A stretch of 60,765 nucleotides of DNA from a virus. Location of the stretch: IMG/VR virus record IMGVR_UViG_3300033148_002164, positions 1-60,765 of that record. One strand, given 5' to 3'. The stretch's first letter is position 1. Each line of letters opens with the position of its first letter. This document shows, piece after piece, positions 49,671 to 58,227 of this stretch. Both the position numbers and the translations under genes were made by a program. The notes beneath the pieces were generated by a model, which searched no databases, was not told the DNA's origin, and worked only from the letters and a program-made list of their open reading frames with translations.

Positions 49671-49692
49671 TCCGTTCTCCTTTGCTACAACC

Positions 49693-49754
49693 ATCCTATG
49701 CCAACTGTAACGCCACGTCAACAAACAGCCCGAGAATGACCCGGAGCGCGATCG
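49693..49754 (-). promoter_or_regulatory. Promoter with distant CGATCG
   Basis: On the minus strand TTGACG (49721-49716) and TAGGAT (49698-49693) are 17 bp apart. CGATCG lies at 49749-49754, farther upstream than at other promoters, between the divergent promoters. Confidence 0.6.
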
Positions 49755-49764
49755 GGGGTATACT
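49736..49764 (+). promoter_or_regulatory. Leaderless promoter of spike gene
   Basis: ATGACC (49736-49741) and TATACT (49759-49764) are 17 bp apart. ATG follows 6 bases after TATACT, so transcription should start at or next to the start codon. Confidence 0.65.
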
Positions 49765-49770
49765 GCTTCC

Positions 49771-50424
49771 ATGTCCTCAGAAGATTCAGACGCCCAGATC
49801 GCGATCGACGTAGCCCGCGCCCAACTCGGGCCCGTGCGAATCGCCATGCCTGGCAAGATTTCCGCCTACGACCACACCACCCAGCGCGCCAAGATCAAGT
49901 TGATCGTGCAGTGGGCCTACCGGAAGAAGGACGGATCGATCGAGCAGTATGATCCGCCAATACTCGACGGCGTTCCTGTGCAGTTCATGTCAGCAGCAGG
50001 GCGGGCGGTTACGCATCCGCTCTCAGTCGGTGACGAGGTTCAGGTGTTGGTCAACGACCGCTCCATTGATGAGTACCTCTCGACTGCTGCAGACAGCACA
50101 ACGCCCCGCGACTTGCGCCGCTTCGACATCTCGGATGCCGTGTGTTGGCCGGTAAACATTGCTGCCGAGATCCCAAGCGCCGGCGTCGATTCGGTGGCTA
50201 CCGTGATCTATGCGCCCGAAGTGAAACTTGGGAGTTCAGGAGCAACCAAGACCGTCGCCCTCAGCCCAGACGTGGACAATCAGAACACCCTGCTCGCGAA
50301 CGTGTTCTCCACGTGGGTCCCGGTCCCGAACGACGGAGGCGCAGCACTCAAGGCGCTCTTGACCACGCTCATCGCGACGGGCTGGCCGTTTGCTACTGGG
50401 GCGACGAAGGTCAAGGCAGAGTAG
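49771..50424 (+). CDS. Baseplate spike protein (gp138/Mu gp45-like)
   Basis: The 217-aa protein has RIAMPGKISAYDHTTQRAKIKLIVQW, then PPILDGVPVQFMSAAGRAVTHPLSVGDEVQVLVNDRSIDEYL and RRFDISDAVCWPVNI. These are the gp138/gp45 spike N-terminal OB-fold blocks. The C-terminal beta segment would form the membrane-piercing tip. It starts without a ribosome site from the leaderless promoter. Confidence 0.88.
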   Translation: MSSEDSDAQIAIDVARAQLGPVRIAMPGKISAYDHTTQRAKIKLIVQWAYRKKDGSIEQYDPPILDGVPVQFMSAAGRAVTHPLSVGDEVQVLVNDRSIDEYLSTAADSTTPRDLRRFDISDAVCWPVNIAAEIPSAGVDSVATVIYAPEVKLGSSGATKTVALSPDVDNQNTLLANVFSTWVPVPNDGGAALKALLTTLIATGWPFATGATKVKAE

Positions 50425-50431
50425 CGGCGGC

Positions 50432-50460
50432 TTGCTGGTTCGGTTCCGCCGTGTTATGGT
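50432..50460 (+). promoter_or_regulatory. Leaderless promoter of Lys/Ala-rich gene
   Basis: TTGCTG (50432-50437) and TATGGT (50455-50460) are 17 bp apart, and ATG follows after 6 bases. Confidence 0.65.
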
Positions 50461-50466
50461 TTTTCC

Positions 50467-51252
50467 ATGGGAAACAGAACAAAGAATACGGTTTCGCCCC
50501 TTCAACAGGCCCTGCTGGATAGGCTGGTTGCTGGAGAGTTGGTTCCAATAGTTTCAGTCAGAGTCACCACATGGCGCGGGCTTGTAACCAGGGGGTATGC
50601 CAGATTAGTCGGCGATAAGATCGTGGCGGACATGCGGACTCTTACGCCGCAGGAGGGTCCATCCAAGGCAAAGTTCCGAGCCGATAGGGCCAAGGCCAGG
50701 GCTAAAGCCAGATCCGAGAATATAGCCCAGGCCAAGCGCGAAGCCCAAGCTGAGTGCGAAGCCAAGGCTAAACGTAAGGCTAAGGCTAAGGCTAAGTATA
50801 GGGATGTCTATAGGGCTATATACAGAGCTAAGGCTGAGGCTCGCGAGCCGATGATTCTGGAGTGCTCTACGTGCAGTCTTACCTTCACCTACAAGGGGAG
50901 TGGTAGGCCAGAAAAGTTCTGCTCGGACGAGTGTCGGCATCCTGCAATGTCCACAGTGAAGCCCAAAGCTCCACCCCTCAAGGTTGGCCATGGTTGCGTT
51001 GAGTGCGGCGCTTTTAGGCGCGACCCACGCAAGCGGAGGTGCTCGTCCTGTATCAGCCGGCGTCAGCTGTTCTATACCAGGATGGCCACTCGCGCTGAAA
51101 GCAGCAGCGCTCAGGATATTCGCCAGTCTATGGCCAGCAGGCTGGAATCGCTCCAGATTCTGGAAGTCTTCCACTTAGAGAAGCGCCGGTTGCCGTGTTG
51201 GCGTAAGTGGCAACCCATCTTGACCCCAGAGAGTCAACTCTTCTGCAAATAG
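50467..51252 (+). CDS. Histone-H1-like Lys/Ala-rich zinc-finger protein (moron)
   Basis: The 261-aa protein has an N-terminal wHTH-like part. A Lys/Ala/Arg-rich region at about 68-125 follows, with KAKAKAK-type repeats encoded by AAGGCT repeats and resembling H1-like tails. Two zinc motifs come next: CSTCSLTFTY with CSDEC, and CVECGAFRRDPRKRRCSSC. Codon use is less GC-rich (many ATA, AGG, TAT) than in flanking tail genes. It has its own leaderless promoter. It interrupts the baseplate operon and looks like a recently acquired DNA-binding moron. Its role is unknown. Confidence 0.75.
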   Translation: MGNRTKNTVSPLQQALLDRLVAGELVPIVSVRVTTWRGLVTRGYARLVGDKIVADMRTLTPQEGPSKAKFRADRAKARAKARSENIAQAKREAQAECEAKAKRKAKAKAKYRDVYRAIYRAKAEAREPMILECSTCSLTFTYKGSGRPEKFCSDECRHPAMSTVKPKAPPLKVGHGCVECGAFRRDPRKRRCSSCISRRQLFYTRMATRAESSSAQDIRQSMASRLESLQILEVFHLEKRRLPCWRKWQPILTPESQLFCK

Positions 51253-51274
51253 AAGAGGGGCGGCAAAGTAGCGA

Positions 51275-51532
51275 CTATGCCGCGTAGAGGACTACTGCGT
51301 CGTCCGCGAAGTCGAGCCAGCCGTGGATGATTCGGTGCCAATCATTGCCGTGGAGTGGGCAGTCCGGGTTTGACTCATCCAGCGGGCTCTTGATGTCGAC
51401 CACCTTCATCAGACTGTCGCACAAAGAATCATCTGGGGTGACGTTGTGATCGGTGACGCCAACAACGACAACAGCGGTGCTACCAATCGCGAGCACGTCG
51501 CCAACCTTTGGATCGTTCTTCGGATCTCGCAT
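51275..51532 (-). CDS. Small hypothetical protein
   Basis: The 85-aa product (MRDPKNDPKVGDVLAIGSTAVVVVGV...) looks like a small beta-barrel with a helical end. GGAGGGTGCC precedes ATG 51532. No family is recognised. Confidence 0.6.
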   Translation of the reverse strand: MRDPKNDPKVGDVLAIGSTAVVVVGVTDHNVTPDDSLCDSLMKVVDIKSPLDESNPDCPLHGNDWHRIIHGWLDFADDAVVLYAA

Positions 51533-51642
51533 GGCACCCTCCAGAGTAAAAGAGGAGCACGTCCGGCCAGCATGGGATGGGGAGAACGACAACCGGACGC
51601 GCCCCTGATGCGTTACTATAGCGCTGTACCCCAGGAGGCGCA

Positions 51643-52068
51643 ATGCCTGCACAACGTAGCTATCAGGACATCGGGCTCACAAGCACGCTCGACCTGCCGG
51701 TGAATGCCGCGTATGTCGGGGGAGAGACGGTCATCGCGCAGCGCGTGAAACTCGGCCTGTCGCTGCATCTCGGGGAGTTCGCTTTCGATAAGCGCGTGGG
51801 CATGCCCTACGTCCAGTGGTCCGAGGTCAAGCCGGCCCCGCTGGCCACCATCGCCGCCAAGGTCCGCCAGGTCATCGACCAGACTCGGGGCGTGGTCTCC
51901 ATCCAGAACTTCTCGCAGACCTTCGAGGATCAGGAGGTCAAGATCACGGCCTACATCCTGACCGACGACGGAGAGGTGACCGTCGAACTCGTGAGGGATG
52001 CCGAGGGCCCCGCAAACATCTGGGCTGGCTGGCAAACCCTCGTTCGCTCCGGTCCAATCTCACCGTGA
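51643..52068 (+). CDS. gp25/W-like baseplate wedge protein
   Basis: The 141-aa product has LGLSLHLGEFAFDKRVGMPYVQW and a VRQVIDQTRGVVSIQNFSQTFEDQEVKITAYI segment, the gp25/gpW-like fold. TACTAT (51614-51619) and AGGAGG precede it. Confidence 0.82.
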   Translation: MPAQRSYQDIGLTSTLDLPVNAAYVGGETVIAQRVKLGLSLHLGEFAFDKRVGMPYVQWSEVKPAPLATIAAKVRQVIDQTRGVVSIQNFSQTFEDQEVKITAYILTDDGEVTVELVRDAEGPANIWAGWQTLVRSGPISP

Positions 52069-52080
52069 TAGGGTAACCCC

Positions 52081-53223
52081 ATGGCTGCACTTACTGACGA
52101 GGGCTTCATTGCCCCACGCACCGCAGATTTCTCCAGCACCTTCCGCTCTACGGTGGAGAGTTCTGGGGTCGCTCCTGACTGGGAGTCCAACGAGGTCTGG
52201 GGCAATCTCGATGCGTGGATCACCCCGCTGCTCGGTGAACTCGGAGAGGCCTCGCAGGCCTCGTACGACGCTCGCGACGTGAACAACGCGACCGGCATCC
52301 ACCTGGACAACGCGGCCAACCTCGTTGGAGTCGAGCGGCATGATGCATCCCTATCCACTGTGACGCTCCTACTGCAGGCCACCAAGGCTGTGACCATCTT
52401 CCTCGGCGACAAGGTCCAGGACGTGGTGACTCTGGCGTTCTGGGTTGCGACCGAGGAGGTGGTGTTCACTGCTGCTGGCGCTAAGGAGTCTGTGTTCCAG
52501 GCGGACACTGCTGGCGCTGTATCGGCAATCGCGGGCGACATCACCAAGATCGTCACCCCTCGCGACGGCTGGGGCGCTGTCGCTAACGCAGCAGACGCCA
52601 ACCAAGGTGTGGACCGAGAGAGTGACACCAGCCTCCGCAGGCGCCGCGCTGAGTCCGTACAGGCGGCCGGCAGCACCAGTCAGAACTCAATCCGAGCGCG
52701 GATGCTCGCTGTTGACGGCGTGCTCGCTGGGTTGGTTCTCCAGAACGACCTCGGAGTCTCCCAGACCATTGAGGGGAAGACGCTGGACCCTCACAGCATC
52801 TTCGTGATCGCGTACCCGTCGACCATGAATGGCGACCAACAGGACGCGCTGGCTCAGGTGCTTTACGACCACAGCAGCGCCGGGATCAAGATGATGGGCA
52901 CCGACGTCACCAAGACCGTGACGGACATTGCTGGCGGCTCGAGGCCTATCGCGTGGGACTGGGCCACCGCCAATCCGGTCACGCTTGGCGTCGTAGTCAC
53001 GCTCGATCCGCGCTACGACCTCGCCACGGTCACCCCGCAGATTGAGGCCAACGTGCAAGCGTACTTCGACAGCCTGCTTGTGGGTGAGGATGTGCGTCAG
53101 CTGCAACTCTGCATCGCGGCCGGCACCGTTGACGGCGTGCTCTCGGCGGTCTTCACGCCGGGCACCGACATCCCGATTCTCGCCACCGAGGTCGCTACCC
53201 TGTCCAGCCTCACGGTGACCTGA
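52081..53223 (+). CDS. Baseplate J-like protein
   Basis: The 380-aa protein has AASQASYDARDVNNATGIHLDNAANLVGVER-type opening (here within residues 58-88). DTSLRRRRAESVQAAGSTSQNSIRARMLAVDGV follows, then ILATEVATLSSLTV near the end. These blocks are typical of gpJ/gp6-like wedge proteins. Confidence 0.92.
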   Translation: MAALTDEGFIAPRTADFSSTFRSTVESSGVAPDWESNEVWGNLDAWITPLLGELGEASQASYDARDVNNATGIHLDNAANLVGVERHDASLSTVTLLLQATKAVTIFLGDKVQDVVTLAFWVATEEVVFTAAGAKESVFQADTAGAVSAIAGDITKIVTPRDGWGAVANAADANQGVDRESDTSLRRRRAESVQAAGSTSQNSIRARMLAVDGVLAGLVLQNDLGVSQTIEGKTLDPHSIFVIAYPSTMNGDQQDALAQVLYDHSSAGIKMMGTDVTKTVTDIAGGSRPIAWDWATANPVTLGVVVTLDPRYDLATVTPQIEANVQAYFDSLLVGEDVRQLQLCIAAGTVDGVLSAVFTPGTDIPILATEVATLSSLTVT

Positions 53224-53825
53224 TGGCAACAGACGACATCACCCTCTCCTACATCCAGGACTGGGAGAGCAAGGCGATCGCCGCCCTCCCGACGATGTTC
53301 AGGAATCAGCCTGGCTGGATTGCGCTGGCGCGGGGCTTCGGGGCCGCTGCCCAACTCCAAGAGGACGCGAACTTCGACCTGCTCAGCGGGACGACCCTGG
53401 AACTCGCGACCGGTGTTCACCTTGACCGGTGGGGTGACATCGTTGGACAGCAGCGCTTGGACTTCTCGGACACCGAGTATCGCGGGTTCATCCGCGCCCG
53501 CATCATCGCCAACACCAGCAAGGGCCACCCCGACGAGCTCCTGGCGATCCTGAACCTGACCATGGACCCGCTGGGCCTCCAGATTGTCGACATGCACCCC
53601 GCCGGCCTCAAGATCTACGTGCTCCGCGCCTCGTTCGTGCGCGACACCGTAGCCAGCGCAGTCGGCCGCATCATGGACGACGCCAAGCCCGCTGGAGTCA
53701 CGCTCTACCTCGTAGAGGCTCTGACCGGGTTCTTCGGCACCGCTGGCGACTACTCCGAATCCTTCACACCTTACGGCCCGCTCGGCGTTGATGTCGGCGT
53801 GCTGGCCCGAGAGATCATCACATGA
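53223..53825 (+). CDS. Baseplate wedge gpI-like protein (DUF2612-like)
   Basis: The 200-aa product has LELATGVHLDRWGDIVGQQRLDFSDTEYRGFIRARIIANTSKGHPDELLAIL and MHPAGLKIYVLRA. This is the pattern of DUF2612/gpI tail proteins that follow gpJ. It overlaps both neighbours by 1-4 bases. Confidence 0.85.
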   Translation: MATDDITLSYIQDWESKAIAALPTMFRNQPGWIALARGFGAAAQLQEDANFDLLSGTTLELATGVHLDRWGDIVGQQRLDFSDTEYRGFIRARIIANTSKGHPDELLAILNLTMDPLGLQIVDMHPAGLKIYVLRASFVRDTVASAVGRIMDDAKPAGVTLYLVEALTGFFGTAGDYSESFTPYGPLGVDVGVLAREIIT

Positions 53826-55039
53826 CCACGCCTGTCCTGAACTTCGCCAACGGCGCAGCGTCTACTCGCATCAACAAGCCGCCCGATCAGGTGATTGACC
53901 AAGGCTTCAACGCTGGCGAGGTCGTCCCCCAGCAGACGTTGAACTGGCTGATGCAGAAGGTCGGCGGAAGCATGGCGTTTGCTGGTGTGGCTGGTGCAGT
54001 ACAGGAGTTGCTTCCAGGCATGACCGCCGTGGTGAATGAGGCTGACACCTCGGCATCACCACTGGATCTCGTCGCCACTTCATCGGTCGGAAGCATCTTC
54101 CAGATCATCACGAATTCCAGATACATCATCCTGTGGATTGGGACGGATCTTGTTGTCTTGAACCGGGATACGCTGGCCATCGTTCGGACGCTGGTTGCGG
54201 CTGGTACTGCCGGCCAGATCGCAACTGATGGGAAGTACGTATACAGGTCTGATGGTACCGATATTGAGGGCTACGAGATCGAGAGCGGCGTCTTGAGGTT
54301 CACTGTCGCGAATACTCAGAACGTCGAAACGTCTGATGGTCGGTATATCTACACAAGATCAGGCAGCAACGCCTACGCCATCGACGCCACGACCGGTGCA
54401 GCAGTGTGGGGGCCATACAGCCACAACGCGACAATCAGAAACCTCCGAAGCAACGGGCAGCAGTTGTTCCTGATCGGCTCTGCGTCTGGACACGCCTCCA
54501 CCGCCACCGTGCGAGCTATCGAGGCCGCCACCGGCAAAGACGCAGCAAACGAGGGGACCCTTGGGGCAAGTACCGAGCCATGGGTCTGGGACTCAGCTCC
54601 AGCAGGTCTGCCTCCATCGGCAATCTCGCGGGTGCGTTTTGACGGGAGCCATGTATATGTCACTGGCTCAGACCGAATCCAGGCCCTCAACGCAATCACG
54701 GGCGCGCTCATCCGGGAGCACACTGGCCTCGCATCGCCTGGGTTTATGACAGTGGACCACCGGTACATCTACCACTCAGACGGAACAGCGGTCCACGTCT
54801 ACAGCAAGGGGCTTGATTCACTGGCTTATGCTGGATCCGTCAGCGCCACTGCGGCGTCAATGATAGATGTAGCCTCTGATGGGTCTGGCTTGTACATCGC
54901 CGATCAGCCTGGCTCTGGTCCGCGTGTAGTGAAGATCAACATGCCGAACCCTCAGCCGACTCGCTACCTGCTCACCGATCCAGAGGTCGACTTCTACCGA
55001 GTCTTCCCGAATCTCCTGCTTCAGCCTTTGGGGGCATGA
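53822..55039 (+). CDS. Beta-propeller tail protein, candidate receptor-binding protein
   Basis: The 405-aa protein has an N-terminal virion-attachment region of about 80 residues (PPDQVIDQGFNAGEVVPQQTLNWLM). At least six blades with WIGTDLVVLNRDTLAIV, DGKYVYRSDGTDIEGYEIESGVLRF, DGRYIYTRSGSNAYAIDATTGAAVW and VTGSDRIQALNAITGALIRE follow, as in PQQ/YVTN beta-propellers. Such a propeller at the usual fibre position may bind host surface glycans or proteins. Confidence 0.72.
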   Translation: MTTPVLNFANGAASTRINKPPDQVIDQGFNAGEVVPQQTLNWLMQKVGGSMAFAGVAGAVQELLPGMTAVVNEADTSASPLDLVATSSVGSIFQIITNSRYIILWIGTDLVVLNRDTLAIVRTLVAAGTAGQIATDGKYVYRSDGTDIEGYEIESGVLRFTVANTQNVETSDGRYIYTRSGSNAYAIDATTGAAVWGPYSHNATIRNLRSNGQQLFLIGSASGHASTATVRAIEAATGKDAANEGTLGASTEPWVWDSAPAGLPPSAISRVRFDGSHVYVTGSDRIQALNAITGALIREHTGLASPGFMTVDHRYIYHSDGTAVHVYSKGLDSLAYAGSVSATAASMIDVASDGSGLYIADQPGSGPRVVKINMPNPQPTRYLLTDPEVDFYRVFPNLLLQPLGA

Positions 55040-55491
55040 TGGACATCACCTCACACTTCACTCTCGCCGAGATGACCCGGACCAATCACCGGAGCCTGGC
55101 CGAGGCGAATCGCACCAACGCAGAGGCTCACCTGCAGCCGCTCACGCTCGTCTGCACCATGCTCGAACGCATCAGGGCCCACTTCGGGAGAGCCGTCATC
55201 ATCCACAGCGGCTACCGCTCCAGCGCGCTCAACGCGGAGATCGGTGGCAGTCGGACCAGTCAGCACGTCAAGGGCGAGGCGGCCGACTTCCACGTCTCAG
55301 GGGTTGACCTGCGCGAGGTCTTCGACTGGATTCGCAACGAGTCGGGCTTGGAGTGGGGTCAACTGATCCTTGAGGGCAACGTGAAGGGCATGCCGTCGTG
55401 GATTCACATGAGCCTCGGCCACCCATGGCGCCCACTGGCGAAGTCTCAGCAGGTGCTGGTGATGGATGCCGGCAAGTGGACCCGCCTCTAA
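55036..55491 (+). CDS. M15-type peptidase endolysin
   Basis: The 151-aa protein carries the M15A zinc-peptidase motifs: HSGYRSSALN (residues 57-66), SQHVKGEAADFH with His77 and Asp84, and WIHMS with His124. It would cut peptidoglycan cross-bridges during lysis. ATGA overlaps the propeller gene stop. Confidence 0.9.
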   Translation: MMDITSHFTLAEMTRTNHRSLAEANRTNAEAHLQPLTLVCTMLERIRAHFGRAVIIHSGYRSSALNAEIGGSRTSQHVKGEAADFHVSGVDLREVFDWIRNESGLEWGQLILEGNVKGMPSWIHMSLGHPWRPLAKSQQVLVMDAGKWTRL

Positions 55492-55545
55492 GTAGGCAGA
55501 ACCCAGCGCGCGGGCTACTATGGACCCGTACCACGAGGAGGTCAC

Positions 55546-55842
55546 ATGAAGCCCTTGAGAATCCGCCACATCGTCTCCAGCATCAAGCGAGACCAGGACG
55601 CCATCGACCTGATCGAACTGCTTCTGAAAGGCGGTTACAGCCGCAATGAAGTGATCAGCGTGGTCGCCGAGTTCCTGGATGAGAAGGTCGACTTCGTGGC
55701 CGTCGTGCCCGGCCCTGCTGGTGCGACCCTTGAGATCGTGGACGGCCCTCTCTTCCGCGCTGCCCTGATGCTGGTGGTCCCCGCCATTCAGCGCGGCATC
55801 GAGAAGGCTCGACTCAAGGCTGAAGAGATCGCCAACAGTTAG
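55546..55842 (+). CDS. Small helical hypothetical protein
   Basis: The 98-aa protein (MKPLRIRHIVSSIKRDQDAIDLIELLL...) has a mildly hydrophobic middle and a charged end. CGAGGAGGTCAC precedes it and TACTAT at 55514 is a possible -10. No family is recognised. Confidence 0.65.
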   Translation: MKPLRIRHIVSSIKRDQDAIDLIELLLKGGYSRNEVISVVAEFLDEKVDFVAVVPGPAGATLEIVDGPLFRAALMLVVPAIQRGIEKARLKAEEIANS

Positions 55843-55851
55843 GAGTTCCCG

Positions 55852-56646
55852 ATGAGCACAGCCACCACCGCCAATGAGCTCGCCGTCCTCTTCGGGGGAC
55901 GCAAACCCGAGTGGTCGCAGCAGGCGAACATCTTCCAGATCCCGATCAACCCTTCGGCGGGCGTGGATACTGGTAACTCTGTCGTCACCATGTTGGCTGT
56001 CGCTCTTCGGCGGGTCGCGCATTACCGCTCGGCCCGCGTCACGATCACGACCTTCGATGGCACGGCCAACTGGACCGTCACCATCAACGGAACCGGCATC
56101 ACGGCGACCAATCCATACGCCGATGTGGACGCTGCGCTGAAGGGGCTCTTCGACGCAATCGCCGCAGATGCGACGGTGGGTGGCGCTGCTGGAGCGAACC
56201 AGGTGGTGAGTTCTCAGCTGTTGGACTCGAATGGAGCCGTCACCCTTGGTTCGGCTGCTGCTGGCAATCCTGCGGTGACCCTGGAAGTCTTCGGCAGCAA
56301 TGTCGACATCACCCTTGCGGACATCGATTACTCGATCGACAAGTCGGCCAGCGCCACAGGCGTTCTGGCTGTCGACGCCGACGCGCTCACCGCCGACATG
56401 CGGGTGTACTTCTCGGCGCGCGGCTCCGGTCAGAACCTCCCGATCCCCGGCCCTGAGTGGTGGTCGGTTCAACCCACCTACTCCATCGAGACCCGTGGGT
56501 TCATCGAGCGCCTTGACGTTGGTGGTCTGCAGAAGGGCGCCGCCGCACTGTCGAATCTTGTCGGGCACGCCACAGACGGGGTCACCGTCACCTACACCGA
56601 CTCAGCCACCGTCTGGTGGGGGCCTGCTGCACTTGAGGGCGGCTGA
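55852..56646 (+). CDS. Virion structural protein related to cement domain
   Basis: The 264-aa protein contains WTVTINGTGITATNPYADVDAALKGLFDAIAAD and QLLDSNGAVTLGSA, the same kind of small domain seen in the capsid cement product. A C-terminal barrel-like region with PEWWSVQPTYSIETRGFIER follows. It is probably a tail or head surface protein. Confidence 0.65.
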   Translation: MSTATTANELAVLFGGRKPEWSQQANIFQIPINPSAGVDTGNSVVTMLAVALRRVAHYRSARVTITTFDGTANWTVTINGTGITATNPYADVDAALKGLFDAIAADATVGGAAGANQVVSSQLLDSNGAVTLGSAAAGNPAVTLEVFGSNVDITLADIDYSIDKSASATGVLAVDADALTADMRVYFSARGSGQNLPIPGPEWWSVQPTYSIETRGFIERLDVGGLQKGAAALSNLVGHATDGVTVTYTDSATVWWGPAALEGG

Positions 56647-57290
56647 TGTCTGGCATCACCAGCGCGATTGCTCCGCCGCCCCCTCCGACCCCGCCTGCTC
56701 CGCCTCCAGTTGGAGCCGAGAGCGCCATCGATCTATCCAGTGGCGACTGGACGCTGAGCGCAGACCCGAACAATCTGATCAACTCAGTAGGCAAGAATCA
56801 GGTCGTGGTCAACGCCGTCTCAGCTGATGCCGGCGCCGCGTCTTACGCCTGGTTCACCGGCCCCGTAATCACAGCAGGTAAGAAGTACGTCTTCAGGCAG
56901 AAGATCACCCAAAGTCAGTCGCGGATCGAACTCTTCATTGGTGTGCTCACTGCAGCAGGGGAATGCTGTCAGGGCATTCTCGACGACACCAGCACCGTGA
57001 GCCATCACACCCTGCTGGCGGGCAACGTGGCCACCGTGTCAAACAACGCCGCCTCAATCTACATGCACGTCGACGTGCTGATCGAGGGGGACGGAGACGT
57101 TGCAGCCTACATCGACGCTTATGTGCTGGACGTGAACTATGAGCGAACCAGCGACAAGCACGGCTTGAACGGCGAGAGCGCCGCATCGAACTTCATCGTA
57201 GGTGTGCGCCACCTCGGCACGAACGTGGGCACGCTGGACTTCTGGCTGACCATGGAAGAAGACGAGATCGGCCCGGATGAGTCGCTATGA
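56646..57290 (+). CDS. Virion protein with proline-rich N-terminus
   Basis: The 214-aa protein starts with a Pro-rich arm (APPPPPTPPAPPPVG). A beta-sandwich-like domain follows (GKKYVFRQKITQSQSRIELFIG, DVLIEGDGDVAAYIDAYVLDVNY), resembling carbohydrate-binding modules of tail fibres. It is probably a tail accessory. Confidence 0.62.
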   Translation: MSGITSAIAPPPPPTPPAPPPVGAESAIDLSSGDWTLSADPNNLINSVGKNQVVVNAVSADAGAASYAWFTGPVITAGKKYVFRQKITQSQSRIELFIGVLTAAGECCQGILDDTSTVSHHTLLAGNVATVSNNAASIYMHVDVLIEGDGDVAAYIDAYVLDVNYERTSDKHGLNGESAASNFIVGVRHLGTNVGTLDFWLTMEEDEIGPDESL

Positions 57291-57763
57291 CCACTACCGA
57301 TGCCGGGGAATCTGCCGCCGTTATCTTCGACCACCTGAAGAACGGAGACACGCACCCAGACGAGGTGATGGAACTCCAAGCCATCCACAAGGACCTTCGG
57401 GCTGAGTTGGCTGGACTCAAGGAGCGGGTCGATGCTCAGGACGCATTCGGCGACCTCATCACCGCGCTGGATGACACGCTCTCCAACCTGAGTGGAGACG
57501 TGGCGACCACAACCGCTATCGCCGCTCAGGTGCAGCCGCTGCTGGTGGAGTTCATGGCCTTGAAGGGGAGAGGGCAGGAACTCAAGGCCGAAGAGCTCCG
57601 CGTGCGTACATTAGAGGCAGAGGCCCTCAAAGAATCGGCAGCGAACAACATCAGCCTGCTTGAGATCATGAAACGAAGGGACGTATGGGCAGCTATGGGG
57701 GCCCTCATTCCAACAGCGGGCGGCGTTGGTGGGTTGCTTACGTTCCTGTTTGGAGGCTCCTGA
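57287..57763 (+). CDS. Holin candidate with coiled coil and C-terminal membrane segment
   Basis: The 158-aa protein has a long helical region and a single C-terminal hydrophobic segment (VWAAMGALIPTAGGVGGLLTFLF). This XhlA-like layout, near the endolysin, suggests a membrane protein of the lysis system. Confidence 0.6.
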   Translation: MTTTDAGESAAVIFDHLKNGDTHPDEVMELQAIHKDLRAELAGLKERVDAQDAFGDLITALDDTLSNLSGDVATTTAIAAQVQPLLVEFMALKGRGQELKAEELRVRTLEAEALKESAANNISLLEIMKRRDVWAAMGALIPTAGGVGGLLTFLFGGS

Positions 57764-57933
57764 TGACACGCACAATCCTCATGCTTGAAGAGGTACGAGT
57801 GGAAGTCCCGTCCTCCGAGAAGGACCGCCAGGCCGTGACCACCCTCACCGCCAAATTGAGGGCGCGCCTGAAGGACCGGCAGGATAGGGTAGAGGCGCAG
57901 CGGCGCCGGATCAACGAGCCGCTGAGACACTGA
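57763..57933 (+). CDS. Small charged helical protein
   Basis: The 56-aa product (MTRTILMLEEVRVEVPSSEKDRQAV...) has a long charged helix (LTAKLRARLKDRQDRVEAQRRR). Coupled to the holin candidate by TGATG. Function is unknown. Confidence 0.6.
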   Translation: MTRTILMLEEVRVEVPSSEKDRQAVTTLTAKLRARLKDRQDRVEAQRRRINEPLRH

Positions 57934-57939
57934 GGTTCC

Positions 57940-58227
57940 ATGGGTCACGACGTCGCCAACATGTCCAACGGTCTCCACATCCAGCCTGGCGGTAGCATCG
58001 GCTACCGATATCAGATCGGATCTCAAGCGCCGTGCTTTCACGGCTTCTCGCCAAACATGACGAAGGCGCAGTTTGAGTCGATCCTGTCAGATGCTGACGT
58101 CAACAAGACTGACTGGCTGAACTCTATGCCGGGCAACGTGAAGATTTGGATGAACAACCGACTCACTGCCGAGCAGGATGCATTCCGCCTCCTCGACATT
58201 GAGGAGGCTTCAGTCAGAGGGCTCTAA
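57940..58227 (+). CDS. Hypothetical protein, last plus-strand gene
   Basis: The 95-aa product (MGHDVANMSNGLHIQPGGSIGYRYQIG...) has no recognised family. It ends tail to tail with the minus-strand gene at 58224, overlapping by 4 bases. Confidence 0.62.
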   Translation: MGHDVANMSNGLHIQPGGSIGYRYQIGSQAPCFHGFSPNMTKAQFESILSDADVNKTDWLNSMPGNVKIWMNNRLTAEQDAFRLLDIEEASVRGL

